64,000 nt of DNA from assembly GCF_025384765.1 (NCBI RefSeq), contig NZ_VHLL01000001.1, positions 310,001 to 374,000 of the forward strand, read 5' to 3'. Below are positions 50,068 through 59,700 of the stretch, in pieces. How positions within the stretch are numbered: the stretch's first letter is position 1; each line of letters opens with the position of its first letter. The notes beneath the pieces are model-generated. The model was not told where the DNA came from. It worked only from the letters and a program-made list of their open reading frames with translations, and ran no database searches. The stretch comes from Methanoculleus formosensis. GTDB taxonomy: Archaea > Halobacteriota > Methanomicrobia > Methanomicrobiales > Methanoculleaceae. Made by a program: the position numbers and the translations under genes.

Positions 50068-51570
50068 ATGGAATCCCTTAATACCATGAGAAGTTACACC
50101 ATTGTACGCATGCCTGAGGCGGTCCAGAACGTTTCGAAGGAACGTATCAAATACATCATTCTTGGGTGCGGGAGCACCGGCTATAATGTCGCCGAGGAGC
50201 TCGAGCAGGAGAGCGAAGATCTCATCATCGTCGATAAAGACCAGAAACGGGTGGAAGACCTCCGCGATCAGAAGTACGAGGCGATCGTTCGCGACCTCCT
50301 TGATCCGAACTTCATGGAAGGGCTGCCCGTGCCGGAGGTCGCGTTCATCCTCGCGAACGACCGGGAGGCCAACCTGGCCGCGCTCAAGACCGTCAAGAAC
50401 CGGTACCCGGCGACCTACGTCATCGCACGCGCCACCGACCCGGTCAGCATCGACCTCCTCCAGCTGGAGGGCGCCGATATCGTCCTCTACCCGCAGGAGG
50501 TAGTTGCGAAGACCGCCATCCACCACATCCGGAAACTCCACTCTTCACGGCTTGCCCTGCGGCTCTACGACATGCTCGCCTCGTGGGAGGGGACGCTCTG
50601 CATCGTCACCCACTTAAATCCCGACCCCGACTCGATATCGAGTGCCATGGCGCTCTCTATGATCGCGCGGCACGCGAGCCACAACAAGCTCAACTGCCGT
50701 CTCGTCTACGAAGGGGATATCGGGCATCAGGAGAACCGGGCGTTCATCAACCTCCTCGATATCAAGCTGGAGCGGCTCACCCCCCAGATCCTCGAGGAAT
50801 GCAACTACATCGCTCTGGTCGACTCGTCAGGGCCCGGCGTGAACAACGAACTCCCCAGGTCGACCCGGGTCAACATCATCATCGATCACCACAAGAACGG
50901 CGAGCACCCGTCCACGGTCGCCGACTTCATCGATATCAGGCCGGGGGTCGGCGCCACGGCGAGCATCATGACCCAGTACCTGATGGAGCTCGATATCCCG
51001 GTGAGCAAGTCGGTGGCAACCGCGCTCCTGTACGGCATCAGGGCCGATACCCGCGACTTCAAGCGGAACGTCACCTCCCAGGACCTCAACTACGCGGCGT
51101 TCCTCCTTCCCCTGACCGACTCGGATCTCCTCGATAAGATCACCTCCCCCTCTATGTCGCTTGAGACGGTGGAGATCATCGGAAACGCCATCCGCAACCG
51201 CCGGATCAAGAGCGGCTACCTCTTCTCCGGCGTCGGCTACATCAGGAACCGCGACGCCCTCCCGCAGGCGGCCGATATGCTGGTCCATCTCGAGGGCGTG
51301 AACACGGCGCTGGTCTACGGCATCAGCGACCAGAATATCATCATATCTGCGCGGAACAAGGATATCAGGCTCCATCTCGGCAACGTTATGGCCGAGGCGT
51401 TCGCCCCTATCGGTGAGGCTGGTGGACACGCCACGATGGCGGCGGCCCTGATACCGCTCAACTACTTCTCCCTGGCAAAGGAGAAGGAGGACCTCCTCGA
51501 TCTCATCATCGACCCGATCCTGAAGCGGTTCGCAACCATCGTCGGCCTGGACGACGAGGATAAGCAATGA
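50068..51570 (+). CDS. TrkA-N domain fused to DHH-family phosphoesterase
   Basis: This 500-residue protein carries an N-terminal NAD-binding TrkA-N fold (about 30-140; IILGCGSTGYNVAEEL) followed by a DHH/DHHA1 phosphoesterase (about 170-480) with the motifs NPDPDSISSAMAL, VDSSGPG and the signature DHH (IIIDHHKNG). The family includes oligoribonuclease/cyclic di-nucleotide phosphodiesterases, so the substrate could be a nanoRNA or a cyclic dinucleotide; neither is shown. The mptE gene begins four bases inside its end (ATGA). The start is uncertain: ATG at 50068 fits the TATA, and 50086 or 50110 are possible. Confidence 0.85.
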   Translation: MESLNTMRSYTIVRMPEAVQNVSKERIKYIILGCGSTGYNVAEELEQESEDLIIVDKDQKRVEDLRDQKYEAIVRDLLDPNFMEGLPVPEVAFILANDREANLAALKTVKNRYPATYVIARATDPVSIDLLQLEGADIVLYPQEVVAKTAIHHIRKLHSSRLALRLYDMLASWEGTLCIVTHLNPDPDSISSAMALSMIARHASHNKLNCRLVYEGDIGHQENRAFINLLDIKLERLTPQILEECNYIALVDSSGPGVNNELPRSTRVNIIIDHHKNGEHPSTVADFIDIRPGVGATASIMTQYLMELDIPVSKSVATALLYGIRADTRDFKRNVTSQDLNYAAFLLPLTDSDLLDKITSPSMSLETVEIIGNAIRNRRIKSGYLFSGVGYIRNRDALPQAADMLVHLEGVNTALVYGISDQNIIISARNKDIRLHLGNVMAEAFAPIGEAGGHATMAAALIPLNYFSLAKEKEDLLDLIIDPILKRFATIVGLDDEDKQ

Positions 51571-52187
51571 GGTTTGCGGACTGGGAGCCTCACTACACTG
51601 CAATTCTGGACTATTTCGGGTTCGAGCGCGAGGCCGACGAGGCGGCCGCCCGGGTGCTCGCGGACCTTGCCGGTCGCGACGACGTCGGGCTGCTTGAGAC
51701 GCTCATCCGGGGGAGAGAGGTGACGGTTTGCGGGAACGCACCCTGCCTTGTGGACGAACTCGACCGGATCGGGGGGACGGTGCTCGCCGCCGACGCGGCG
51801 GCGGAGGTGCTCGCTGATCACGGTATCCGGCCGGCCGCAGTCTTCACCGACCTCGACGGGGCAACGGACGTCTTCATCGACCTCTCGGAGCGGGGGACGG
51901 TGATGGTCGTGCACGCCCATGGCGACAACGTCCCGCTCCTCCGCCACTGGGTCCCGCGCATCGTGGGCCCGCTTGTCGCCACCACGCAGGCGGCGCCGCT
52001 GCCGCACGTCCACAACTTCGGCGGGTTCACCGACGGCGACCGGGCGGTCTTTGCCGCCGACGAACTCGGGGCGGCGAGTATCCGGATCGTCGGGTTCGAT
52101 CTTGCCGACAAAAACGTCGACCCCCTCAAGCGGGGAAAACTCTACTGGGCGGGGGAACTCCTGCGCCTGATCGGGTATGACCTCTAG
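51567..52187 (+). CDS. mptE: 6-hydroxymethyl-7,8-dihydropterin pyrophosphokinase, archaeal type
   Basis: This 206-residue protein matches MptE (DUF115), which transfers diphosphate from ATP to 6-hydroxymethyl-7,8-dihydropterin during tetrahydromethanopterin biosynthesis. Family elements are EVTVCGNAPCLVDEL (glycine-containing motif), VFTDLDGATD, VVHAHGDN and GGFTDGDRAVFAA. It is translationally coupled by ATGA overlap with the DHH phosphoesterase gene. The enzyme lacks similarity to bacterial FolK, as expected for archaea. Confidence 0.88.
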   Translation: MRFADWEPHYTAILDYFGFEREADEAAARVLADLAGRDDVGLLETLIRGREVTVCGNAPCLVDELDRIGGTVLAADAAAEVLADHGIRPAAVFTDLDGATDVFIDLSERGTVMVVHAHGDNVPLLRHWVPRIVGPLVATTQAAPLPHVHNFGGFTDGDRAVFAADELGAASIRIVGFDLADKNVDPLKRGKLYWAGELLRLIGYDL

Positions 52188-52221
52188 TGGACCATCGTAC
52201 CCGGCATCGCATGTGCATCGT

Positions 52222-52312
52222 GGCCTCGCGCGAAGCCGCGAAGGACGCGAAGGGAAGGTACCAGGGGGCATCAATTGCATGGTCTTCGCGGTTTCGCGCT
52301 CTTCGCGTGAGT
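52222..52312. repeat. Family B inverted-repeat, copy 2
   Basis: In the gap between mptE and the radical SAM gene, CTCGCGCGAAGCCGCGAAG (starting at 52225) is followed by GACGCGAAG, and its partner CTTCGCGGTTTCGCGCTCTTCGCGTGAG-type sequence lies at 52284-52311 in inverse order. The arms face each other around a loop of about 30 bases. This short form carries one inverted pair, whereas copy 1 has two. Confidence 0.75.
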
Positions 52313-52337
52313 CTGCCCGGGAGGGGTGAAATCGAAG

Positions 52338-53987
52338 ATGCCGCGATCGACTAACGCCCTCATCATCGACGGCTACGTCGACGAACCCGCGTGCCTCGGC
52401 GTTTCGCCCTACGTCTCCCCGTACATCCGGGAGGTCGCCGGGGTTCTTATCGGGCATGGCTATGCTCCCCGCTACGTCACGATCGACCAGGTCCGGGCCG
52501 ATCCCGCCCTTGCCACCTCGCCCGGCCGCGGCGATCTCGTGGTGATGATCGCCGGCCTGACCGTGCCGGGAGCATACATCGGGGGGAGACCCGCGACCCT
52601 GACGGAGATCCAGCAGATCGGGATCCTGCTCCGGCAGCCGACCACCGCGATCGGCGGGCCGATCGCCTTCGGCTACGCTCCCGGGGGTGGGAAGAAGGCG
52701 ATCCGGCAGGCGATCGCCGGGTTCGACGTCACGCTCTCCGGATCGCCCGCGGTCGCGCTCGACTCCTGGCTCTCGGGCGGGGAGCCTGCCGGCGCGGGCG
52801 ATTACTCCCTGACCGACCCCTGGGCCGCAGCGGGCGCCGGGATCATCGGTGGGCACCCGGCATTCCCCTACGTGATCTGCGAGCTCGAGACCGCGACCGG
52901 GTGTTCGCGGGCGACGGTCGGAGGATGTTCGTTCTGCACCGAACCGTTCTACGGGCTTCCGCGCTACCGGAGCATCGAGGGGATCGCGGAGGAGGTCGCG
53001 GCGCTATATGCGGCGGGTGCCCGCCATTTCAGGCTCGGCCGGCAGCCGGATCTCCTCGCCTACAAGAGCGGCGGCGGGGAGTTCCCGGTCCCCCGCCCCG
53101 AGGCGCTCGCCGAACTCTTCTCGGCCGTCCGGGAGAACGCCCCGGACTTGAAAACCCTGCACATCGACAACATCAACCCGGGCACCATCGCCCGCCACGA
53201 GGACGCGGCACGGGCGGCGCTCGAGGTGATCGTCGCCGGCCACACCCCCGGCGACACCGCGGCCTTCGGGATGGAGACCGCCGATCCCGCGGTTGTCGCG
53301 GCAAACAACCTCAAGGCAATGCCGGATGACGTCTTTCGCGCGATCGAGGTCGTGAACGAGGTCGGGGGGAAGCGGACTCGCGGCATCCCCGAGCTCCTGC
53401 CGGGCCTGAACTTCATCGTCGGCCTCGCGGGGGAGACGCCGGCGACGTTCGACGCAAACGAGGCGTTCCTCCGGCGGGTGCTCGATGCCGGTCTTCTCGT
53501 CCGGCGGGTGAACATCCGGCAGGTGATGCCGTTTGAGGGAACAAAGGCCTACACCGAGAACACCCTCGGGAAGCACGATGCCCGGTTCCGCTCCTTCAAG
53601 GAGTGGACGCGCAAGGAGTTCGACGAGCCGATGCTCCGCCGGGTCTTCCCCGTCGGCACCGTTCTTTCGGAGGTCGTCGTCGAAGTTCCCGGGAAACCGT
53701 CGTTCGGGCGGCAGATGGGCTCCTATCCCATCCTTGTCGGAATCCCGCTCGAACTCCCGGCACGGGCGGTGATCGACACCGTCGTGGTCGACTGGGGGAT
53801 GCGGTCGGTGACGGCGCTCCCCTCTCCGGTCGAGGTCAACACCCTGCCGGCAGCGGCACTCCGGTGGATCCCCGGCGTCGGCAAGAAGAGGGCCGCGACC
53901 ATCGCCGCCCGCCGCCCGTTCGGAAGCGTCGAAGAGTTCCGGGAGGTTGCGGGGGAGACGGGGATCGAGGGCGTGATGAGGTTTTAG
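52338..53987 (+). CDS. Radical SAM protein with C-terminal helix-hairpin-helix (COG1031-like)
   Basis: This 549-residue protein belongs to the COG1031 type of radical SAM enzyme with a C-terminal HhH. An N-terminal part (to about 180) precedes the core with the CSRATVGGCSFC cluster-type motif, LGRQPDLLAY and GMETADPAVVAANN. The end carries HhH-like PAAALRWIPGVGKKRAATIA. The substrate is unknown; the HhH suggests binding to nucleic acid or a nucleotide. GGAGGGGTGA lies eight bases before the ATG at 52338. It differs clearly from the HhH radical SAM protein at 39.7 kb. Confidence 0.85.
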   Translation: MPRSTNALIIDGYVDEPACLGVSPYVSPYIREVAGVLIGHGYAPRYVTIDQVRADPALATSPGRGDLVVMIAGLTVPGAYIGGRPATLTEIQQIGILLRQPTTAIGGPIAFGYAPGGGKKAIRQAIAGFDVTLSGSPAVALDSWLSGGEPAGAGDYSLTDPWAAAGAGIIGGHPAFPYVICELETATGCSRATVGGCSFCTEPFYGLPRYRSIEGIAEEVAALYAAGARHFRLGRQPDLLAYKSGGGEFPVPRPEALAELFSAVRENAPDLKTLHIDNINPGTIARHEDAARAALEVIVAGHTPGDTAAFGMETADPAVVAANNLKAMPDDVFRAIEVVNEVGGKRTRGIPELLPGLNFIVGLAGETPATFDANEAFLRRVLDAGLLVRRVNIRQVMPFEGTKAYTENTLGKHDARFRSFKEWTRKEFDEPMLRRVFPVGTVLSEVVVEVPGKPSFGRQMGSYPILVGIPLELPARAVIDTVVVDWGMRSVTALPSPVEVNTLPAAALRWIPGVGKKRAATIAARRPFGSVEEFREVAGETGIEGVMRF

Positions 53988-54578
53988 GGGGGACTCTTGT
54001 GTCTGGTGTTGTATCTTTTGGCGGTGGGCTGGTGCCTTGCGGTGCCCGGATTCTGACGGTTCTATCCGATTTTCTTTAAATTGGGTTTGATTGACGTTAG
54101 AATTCCTAAATTCTTTTGGATCGTTGTTCAGTAACCATGCACGGCTTCCCGGGGAGTATCGCCACGCACTGCCCGCCCCCCTTAGGGGGGCGGGAGGAGC
54201 GCGAAGCGCGGGTGGTGGGGGGGTTCTGAGGAGGGGCTTGTAGATGCCCACGTAGGAGAGCGCTCCTATCTTGGAAAAGCCGACGGATAACGCCTGAGGT
54301 GTGAGATGGCCGAAGAGTGTGAGACAGGGGAGGGGGGATGCTCCCCCTCCCCGTCAGCCCTACCCCCAATGGCGATATCCCCTAGAAAGCCGTGCACCGG
54401 GAGAACCGATGTTCTGATAGGAAGCAGTTATCTGCAAGACCGAGAGTTTGAGGAGCTGGGAGGCATCTCAAGCCCCCGTCGTTCAGTATATCGCACCTTT
54501 GGTAGGTCGCCAATCGCACCTGGCGGTGCTCCAGGTCCTGCCCATCGGGGAGTCGCATTCCGGAGGAAGATTGCCTGG
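53988..54578. other. Intergenic gap with family A element
   Basis: These 591 bases hold no convincing gene. They contain one 260-base copy of family A, about 54136-54405, and spacer on both sides. A T-rich stretch near 54068-54080 could end the radical SAM transcript. Confidence 0.6.
54136..54405. repeat. Dispersed palindromic element, family A, copy 2
   Basis: The left end is TGCACGGCTTCCCGGGGAGT followed by ATCGCCA (54138-54164). The right end, TGGCGATATCCCC through AAAGCCGTGCA (54370-54396), is its inverted repeat over 27 positions with few changes. The interior holds a first GC hairpin with a GAGCGCGAAGCGCG arm, about 100 bases absent from copy 1, and a second hairpin at 54327-54352. No transposase is encoded. 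Confidence 0.8.
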
Positions 54579-55715
54579 TCATTCCTCTTCCCGCAACTCC
54601 ATCACCCGCAGAACGTCCGTACGGGTCACGATCCCGACCAGGTCGCCATCCACGACCACCGGGATCCTCCCGATGTTCTGGCCGGTTATGATCCGGAGCG
54701 CGTCGATGAGCGACGCCGACGGCGGGAGGGTGGTCGGGTTCCGGGTCATGACGTCGCGCACCTGCATCGCTTCCCGGTCGATCGGCGAGGTCTTGTGGAT
54801 GTCGGCGAGGGCGATGATCCCCACAAGCGACCCCCGCTCCATCACAGGAAAACCGAGGTGCTTCGTCTCATACATCATCTCCACCACCCGGGGCAGCGGC
54901 ATCGTCGGCTCGACGGTAGTTACCGGGCTGCTCATCGCGTCCGCCACCGTGACGTCCTGCAGCAGGATGTTGTAGCGGAGGGAGGTGGCCTCCTGGTTCG
55001 CCCCAATGTAGATGAAGAAGGCGATGAGGATCAGGATCGGGTTCAAGAGCAGGAACCCGACGAGCCCGAAGAGGACGGCAAACCCCTTCCCGACGTCGGC
55101 GGCGATCCGGGTCGCCCGGGAGAGCGGCATCCGGCGGGCGAGCCATGCCCGCAGCACCCGCCCGCCGTCCATCGGAAACGCCGGGAGGAGATTGAACCCG
55201 AAGAGCAGGACGTTCAGGAGCCCCAGGTAGCCGAAGGTGAAGATCAGGACGCCGGCGACCCCCGGGTCCAGATTGATCGCCGCAACGACGTAGACGAGGG
55301 CGGAGGAGACGATGCCGACCCCAAGGCTCGTCAGCGGCCCCGCGAGCGCCATGGGGAGCTCGATCTTCGGGTCCGGCATCGTCTCCTCCATCTGGGAGAC
55401 ACCGCCGAGGATGAGAAGCGTGATGCTGTGGATCTCGATCCCCTTCGCCTTCGCGATGAGCGAGTGGGCCATCTCGTGGATGAAGACGCCGAAGAAGAGG
55501 CCGAGCGCCACGACGGTCCCGAGGATGTAGGGGTTGAAGCCCGCCGTGATCAGCGTCATGTCGATCGGAACACCGAAGAGGACCGCGATCAACTCGGTCG
55601 TGAGCACGATCTGGCTCCCGATGATCCAGGCGAAGAGGGGGATCACCAGAAGGAAACTCCAGTGCAGTTTGACCGGTATTCCGGCCAGGTTTCCAATCTG
55701 TAGCGACGCTTCCAT
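54579..55715 (-). CDS. Site-2 protease (M50) with CBS domains
   Basis: This 378-residue membrane protein is a zinc-dependent intramembrane protease of the S2P/SpoIVFB class. The active site HEMAH (His80, Glu81, His84) lies in a membrane helix, and a second zinc ligand motif NLLPAFPMDGGR follows (about 195-206). The C-terminal 120 residues form a CBS pair (DVTVADAMSSPVTT and MQVRDVMTRNPTTL), often adenosine-nucleotide-binding. Members cut membrane-bound regulators; none is identified. It diverges from the CdpB-like gene, with an AT-rich shared promoter between them. Confidence 0.94.
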   Translation of the reverse strand: MEASLQIGNLAGIPVKLHWSFLLVIPLFAWIIGSQIVLTTELIAVLFGVPIDMTLITAGFNPYILGTVVALGLFFGVFIHEMAHSLIAKAKGIEIHSITLLILGGVSQMEETMPDPKIELPMALAGPLTSLGVGIVSSALVYVVAAINLDPGVAGVLIFTFGYLGLLNVLLFGFNLLPAFPMDGGRVLRAWLARRMPLSRATRIAADVGKGFAVLFGLVGFLLLNPILILIAFFIYIGANQEATSLRYNILLQDVTVADAMSSPVTTVEPTMPLPRVVEMMYETKHLGFPVMERGSLVGIIALADIHKTSPIDREAMQVRDVMTRNPTTLPPSASLIDALRIITGQNIGRIPVVVDGDLVGIVTRTDVLRVMELREEE

Positions 55716-55767
55716 AAGAAAGAGTATCTTTTTATCATTTATAGTAATATACCTTCAGAGGATACCG
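55716..55767. promoter_or_regulatory. Shared divergent promoter region
   Basis: A 52-base AT-rich gap with ATTTATAGTAATATACC near 55736-55752 serves the CdpB-like gene, placing its start close to the ATG at 55768. On the minus strand, TATATTACTATAAATGATAA could serve the protease gene. CAGAGGA may act as a Shine-Dalgarno. Confidence 0.45.
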
Positions 55768-56031
55768 ATGAGAACACAGATCACAGAGATGTTCGGGTTA
55801 CGCGTCTATACCGACAGGGCTGTCTTTATCGGGAATGTTGACGATGTCGTACTCGACGTGGACCAGAAGAAGATCGACGCCCTTGCAGTCGGCGAGCTCA
55901 ACCCCGAGATCGGAGAGGTGAAAGGCTACACCGGGCTGCAGATCCCCTTCCGCATCGTGAAGAGTGTCGGCGATATCGTCATCGTCCGCCACATTCCCGG
56001 GCTCTTCAAATCCCCGACCAAAGAAGACTGA
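55768..56031 (+). CDS. Small PRC-barrel protein (CdpB-like)
   Basis: This 87-residue protein is a lone PRC-barrel: RTQITEMFGLRVYTDRAVFIGNVDDVVLDVDQKK, then a short loop, then YTGLQIPFRIVKSVGDIVIVRH. Stand-alone PRC-barrel proteins of this size with this start resemble the CdpB proteins that act at the archaeal cell-division site (as reported in haloarchaea). A cell-division role here is inferred from that likeness. The gene ends five bases before thg1. Confidence 0.8.
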   Translation: MRTQITEMFGLRVYTDRAVFIGNVDDVVLDVDQKKIDALAVGELNPEIGEVKGYTGLQIPFRIVKSVGDIVIVRHIPGLFKSPTKED

Positions 56032-56036
56032 TCACG

Positions 56037-56798
56037 ATGTCCGGGGCTCCCTGTCGATACAATATGGATACCGGGGATCGCGAGATCTTCTCGAACCTCA
56101 CGATCTTCCCCCCCGTTTTTGTCCGGCTCGACGGTCGAGCCTTCCACCGCCTGACACGTGCGCTCAACCTCAAAAAACCGTTCGATCCCGCCTTCAACGA
56201 GAGCATGCGATCGGTCTGCCGCTACCTCCTCATGGGGAGCGGTCTCTCTCCCGCGTTCGCCTACACCTTCTCCGACGAGATCAGCCTCTACTTCCCGACG
56301 CTGCCGTTCTCGGGGCGCGTGGAGAAACTCGACTCCGTGACCGCCGCGGTCGCGGCGAGCAAACTCACGATCGAACTCGGGTCTGCCGAACCGCTTGCGT
56401 TCGACGCCCGGACGATCCCCGCGGCGGGGGGGTTTGCGGTCGAGTACCTGATCTCGCGGCAGAACGAGGCGTGGCGAAACCACATCAACGCCTACTGCCA
56501 GAACGCACTGATCGAGGAGGGGATGACCTCCCGTCAGGCTGCCGCGGCGCTCCGGGGGATGCAGTCCGGGGCGCTGCACGAGATGATGTTCGAGCGGGGC
56601 ATCAACCTGGCGGAGACGCCGGCCTGGCAGCGGCGGGGAACGCTCCTCTATCGTGAAGAGTGCATAAAAGAGGGGTATAACCCCCTTACGGGGGAGACTG
56701 TGCAGGCTGCAAGAACCTGCATCCGGGAACCGGAGGAGACGCCTCTCTTCTCCACCCCGGAGGGCGAGGCGCTGATCCGGTCACTCACCGGCGCGTGA
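56037..56798 (+). CDS. Thg1-like tRNA 3'-5' nucleotidyltransferase
   Basis: The 253-residue protein matches the tRNA(His) guanylyltransferase family. It has VRLDGRAFHRLT (metal-binding Asp32 with Gly33 and Arg34) and AYTFSDEISLYF (Asp79, Glu80), the polymerase-like metal sites, plus RQNEAWRNHINAY. Members add G to tRNA(His) or repair 5'-truncated tRNAs in reverse. Archaeal forms are usually template-dependent. The gene overlaps ileS convergently by 18 bases. Confidence 0.92.
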   Translation: MSGAPCRYNMDTGDREIFSNLTIFPPVFVRLDGRAFHRLTRALNLKKPFDPAFNESMRSVCRYLLMGSGLSPAFAYTFSDEISLYFPTLPFSGRVEKLDSVTAAVAASKLTIELGSAEPLAFDARTIPAAGGFAVEYLISRQNEAWRNHINAYCQNALIEEGMTSRQAAAALRGMQSGALHEMMFERGINLAETPAWQRRGTLLYREECIKEGYNPLTGETVQAARTCIREPEETPLFSTPEGEALIRSLTGA

Positions 56799-59700
56799 GA
56801 TGCCGATCCGCATCTGCACGCCTTCCACGTCCCAGTCCTTCTCGAGGGCGAAGGCCCCTGCCGATCTCTCACTGCTACGGCGGACGGTGAGGGTTGCCGC
56901 CCGCACCTCGCCGGCGATCTCCTTCTGCCACTCCTCGGTCGCGATCAGCGAGGCCACCCGCTCGTCGGCGACACCCACGGCTGCGACGATGAAGTCGTCG
57001 ACGTTCAGGTCGAGCTGGCGACGCATCTCCTGGACCCGCCGTATCACCTCGCGGGCGTACCCTTCGGCCTCCAGCGCCGGCGTGAGGGTGACGTCGACGT
57101 AGACCGTCGCGTCCTTCATGGGCGCGGCAAAGACCCCCTCGGGGAGGGCTTCCGCGAAGGTGACATGGCGCTCTGTGATCTCGTAACCGTCGAGCTGGGC
57201 CTTTCCGTCCCGCTCGATCGCGGCCTTCAGGGCGGTGCCGTCTGCGTTCTCTATCAGCGCCTTGACCTTCGGCCCTTCCTTCCCGAACTCCGGCCCGATC
57301 GCGCGCATCACCGGTTCGGCCTTCCAGAGGATCCGGTCCCAGGTCCCGGTGACGACCCTGACCGTCCGGGTGTTCGCCCGGCTCAGGGCGAGGTCGTTCA
57401 ACCCCTCAAGAGCCCTCCTCACCTCGCTACTTCCCGTGACCACGACCGTCTCGGAGACCGGCCAGCGGAGTTTCCGTCTCCCGTTCTGCCGGGCGGTGGC
57501 GACCGCGTCGTCGAACGACTGGACGATCTCCATCTCGGCCTCGAGGCGCTGGTCGATCAGGGTGCCGTCCGCCGCCGGCCAGTCGAGCATATGGGCGCTC
57601 TCCGGGTCGCCTGCGAGGCGGAGGTTCTGGTAGATCTCCTCGGCGATATGGGGGGTGAACGGCGCAAGGAGCGCGGTCAGGCGGCGCATGACGTAATAGA
57701 CGGTCTCGTAGGCGTACCGCTTCTCCATTGAGTCCTCTTCGAGCCACATCCTCGGCCGGACGAGCTGGACGTACCAACGGGAGAGATCCTCGAGGATGAA
57801 GGAGGCAAGCGCCCGCGTCACCCTGTGGAGGTGGTACTCCTGCATCTCCCCGCTCGTCGTCCGGGCGAGCGAGTTTACCCGGGAGATTATCCAGCGGTCT
57901 TCCTCGGGCATATCCCTGATATGCGACCGGACGAACGAGTCGTCCCAGCGACCTCCGGCGGATGCCGGCTCGAACGAGTCGAGAACCATGTAGGGGAGCG
58001 GGAACCGGTAGACGTTCCAGAGGATGTTGAGCGTCCGGTGGATGGTCTTGACGCTGTCCCAGTTGAACTTCATGTCGTCCCAGGGAGCGTTCGCCCAGAG
58101 GACGTAGAACCGCAGGACATCGACGCCGAACTGGTTCATCACCTCTTCAGGCGTCACCACGTTGCCGAGACTCTTGCTCATCTTGCGCCCCTCGGCGTCG
58201 AGAGCGAACCCGTGCATCAGGACGCTCTTGTAGGGGGCGCGGCCGAACGCCACGGTGCTCGCCCCGAGCTGGGAGTAGAACCAGCCCCGGGTCTGGTCCT
58301 GCCCTTCGGTGATGAAGTCCGCCGGCCAGAGGCGGTCGAAGGCCTCGCGCTCCCGGGGGAACCCGAGGGTCGCCCACGACGCGACCGCCGAGTCGAACCA
58401 GACGTCGAAGATGTCGGCGACCCGGCGCATCTCCCCGCCGCAGGGGCACGGGATGACGATCTCGTCAACGTAGGGGCGGTGCGGATCGGTAACCTTTGTG
58501 CCCGACCGCTCCTCGAGTTCGGCGATGGTGCCGACGACGACCCTCTCGGCGCACTGCTCGCACTGCCAGATGGGGATGGGGATGCCCCAGTAGCGCTGCC
58601 GGGATATGCACCAGTCTCGGGAGTCCGCGACGAAGTCGTGGAACCGGGCGCTCCCCGCCCAATCGGGGTACCACTTCACCTTCGCGATCTCCTCGAGCAT
58701 CGAGTCGCGGATCTCGGTTGCCTTCAGGAACCACTGTGCGGTCGCACGGTAGATGATGGGGGTCTTGCACCGCCAGCAGTGACCGTAGCGGTGGGTGATC
58801 GTCCGCCGGGCAAGGAGGTAGTCGCCGAGCGCGTCGATGACGAGGTCGTTTGCGTCCCGGACGTACATGTCCTCGAACGCCCCGGCCTCCCGGGTGAAGC
58901 ACCCGCCGGCGTCGACCGGGCAGAAGACCTCGAGTCCTTCCTGGAGGCCGATCAGGTAGTCGTCCCACCCGTGCCCGGGGGCGATGTGGACGAGACCGGT
59001 GTTCTCGAGCGCGACGTAGTCGGCCGCGACGACCCGGTGCCGGATCTCCGCCTGGTGTGGGACCTGGCCGGCGAGCGGCGACGTGTACTCCGTCCCGACG
59101 AGGTCGCTGCCGCTGACCTTCTCAAGGACGGTGTAGTCCTGGTAGCGGCCCATCTTCAGGACGGACTCGACGAGTTCGTCGGCGATCCAGAGGATCTCTT
59201 CGTGGCCGTCCTTCTTCGCCTGCACCCGCGCATAGGTGAACGCGGTGTTGACCGCCACCGCGACGTTTGCGGGGAGCGTCCACGGCGTGGTCGTCCAGAT
59301 CACCAGGTACTCGTTCTCGCGCCCGGTGACCGGGAACTTGACGAAGATGGAGGGGTCGGTCTCGTCCCAGTACTCCACCTCCGAGTCGGCGATCGCCGTC
59401 TCGCACCGGGGGCACCAGTTCACGACCCGGTGGCCGCGTTCGAGGAGACCGCGTTCATTCGCCCGCTTGACCGCCCACCACGCGGACTCGATGTACTCCG
59501 CCTTGATCGTCTGGTAGGGGTCGTCGAAGTCGAGCCAGATACCGAGCTGCCGGAACTGGTCGCTCATGATATCCATGTGCGTCACGGCGAACGTCCGGCA
59601 CTGCTCGATGAACGCGGCGATCCCGTAATCCTCGATATCCTTCTTGGAGGTGAATCCGAGCTGGTGTTCGACCTTCACCTCGATAGGCAGGCCGTGCATA

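Noticed and set aside
54306-55703. A long plus-strand frame of about 465 codons opposite the site-2 protease
   Set aside because: It is antisense to a protease with an intact zinc motif and CBS domains, and is rich in Asp, Glu and Arg as expected for the reverse of GC-rich coding DNA.
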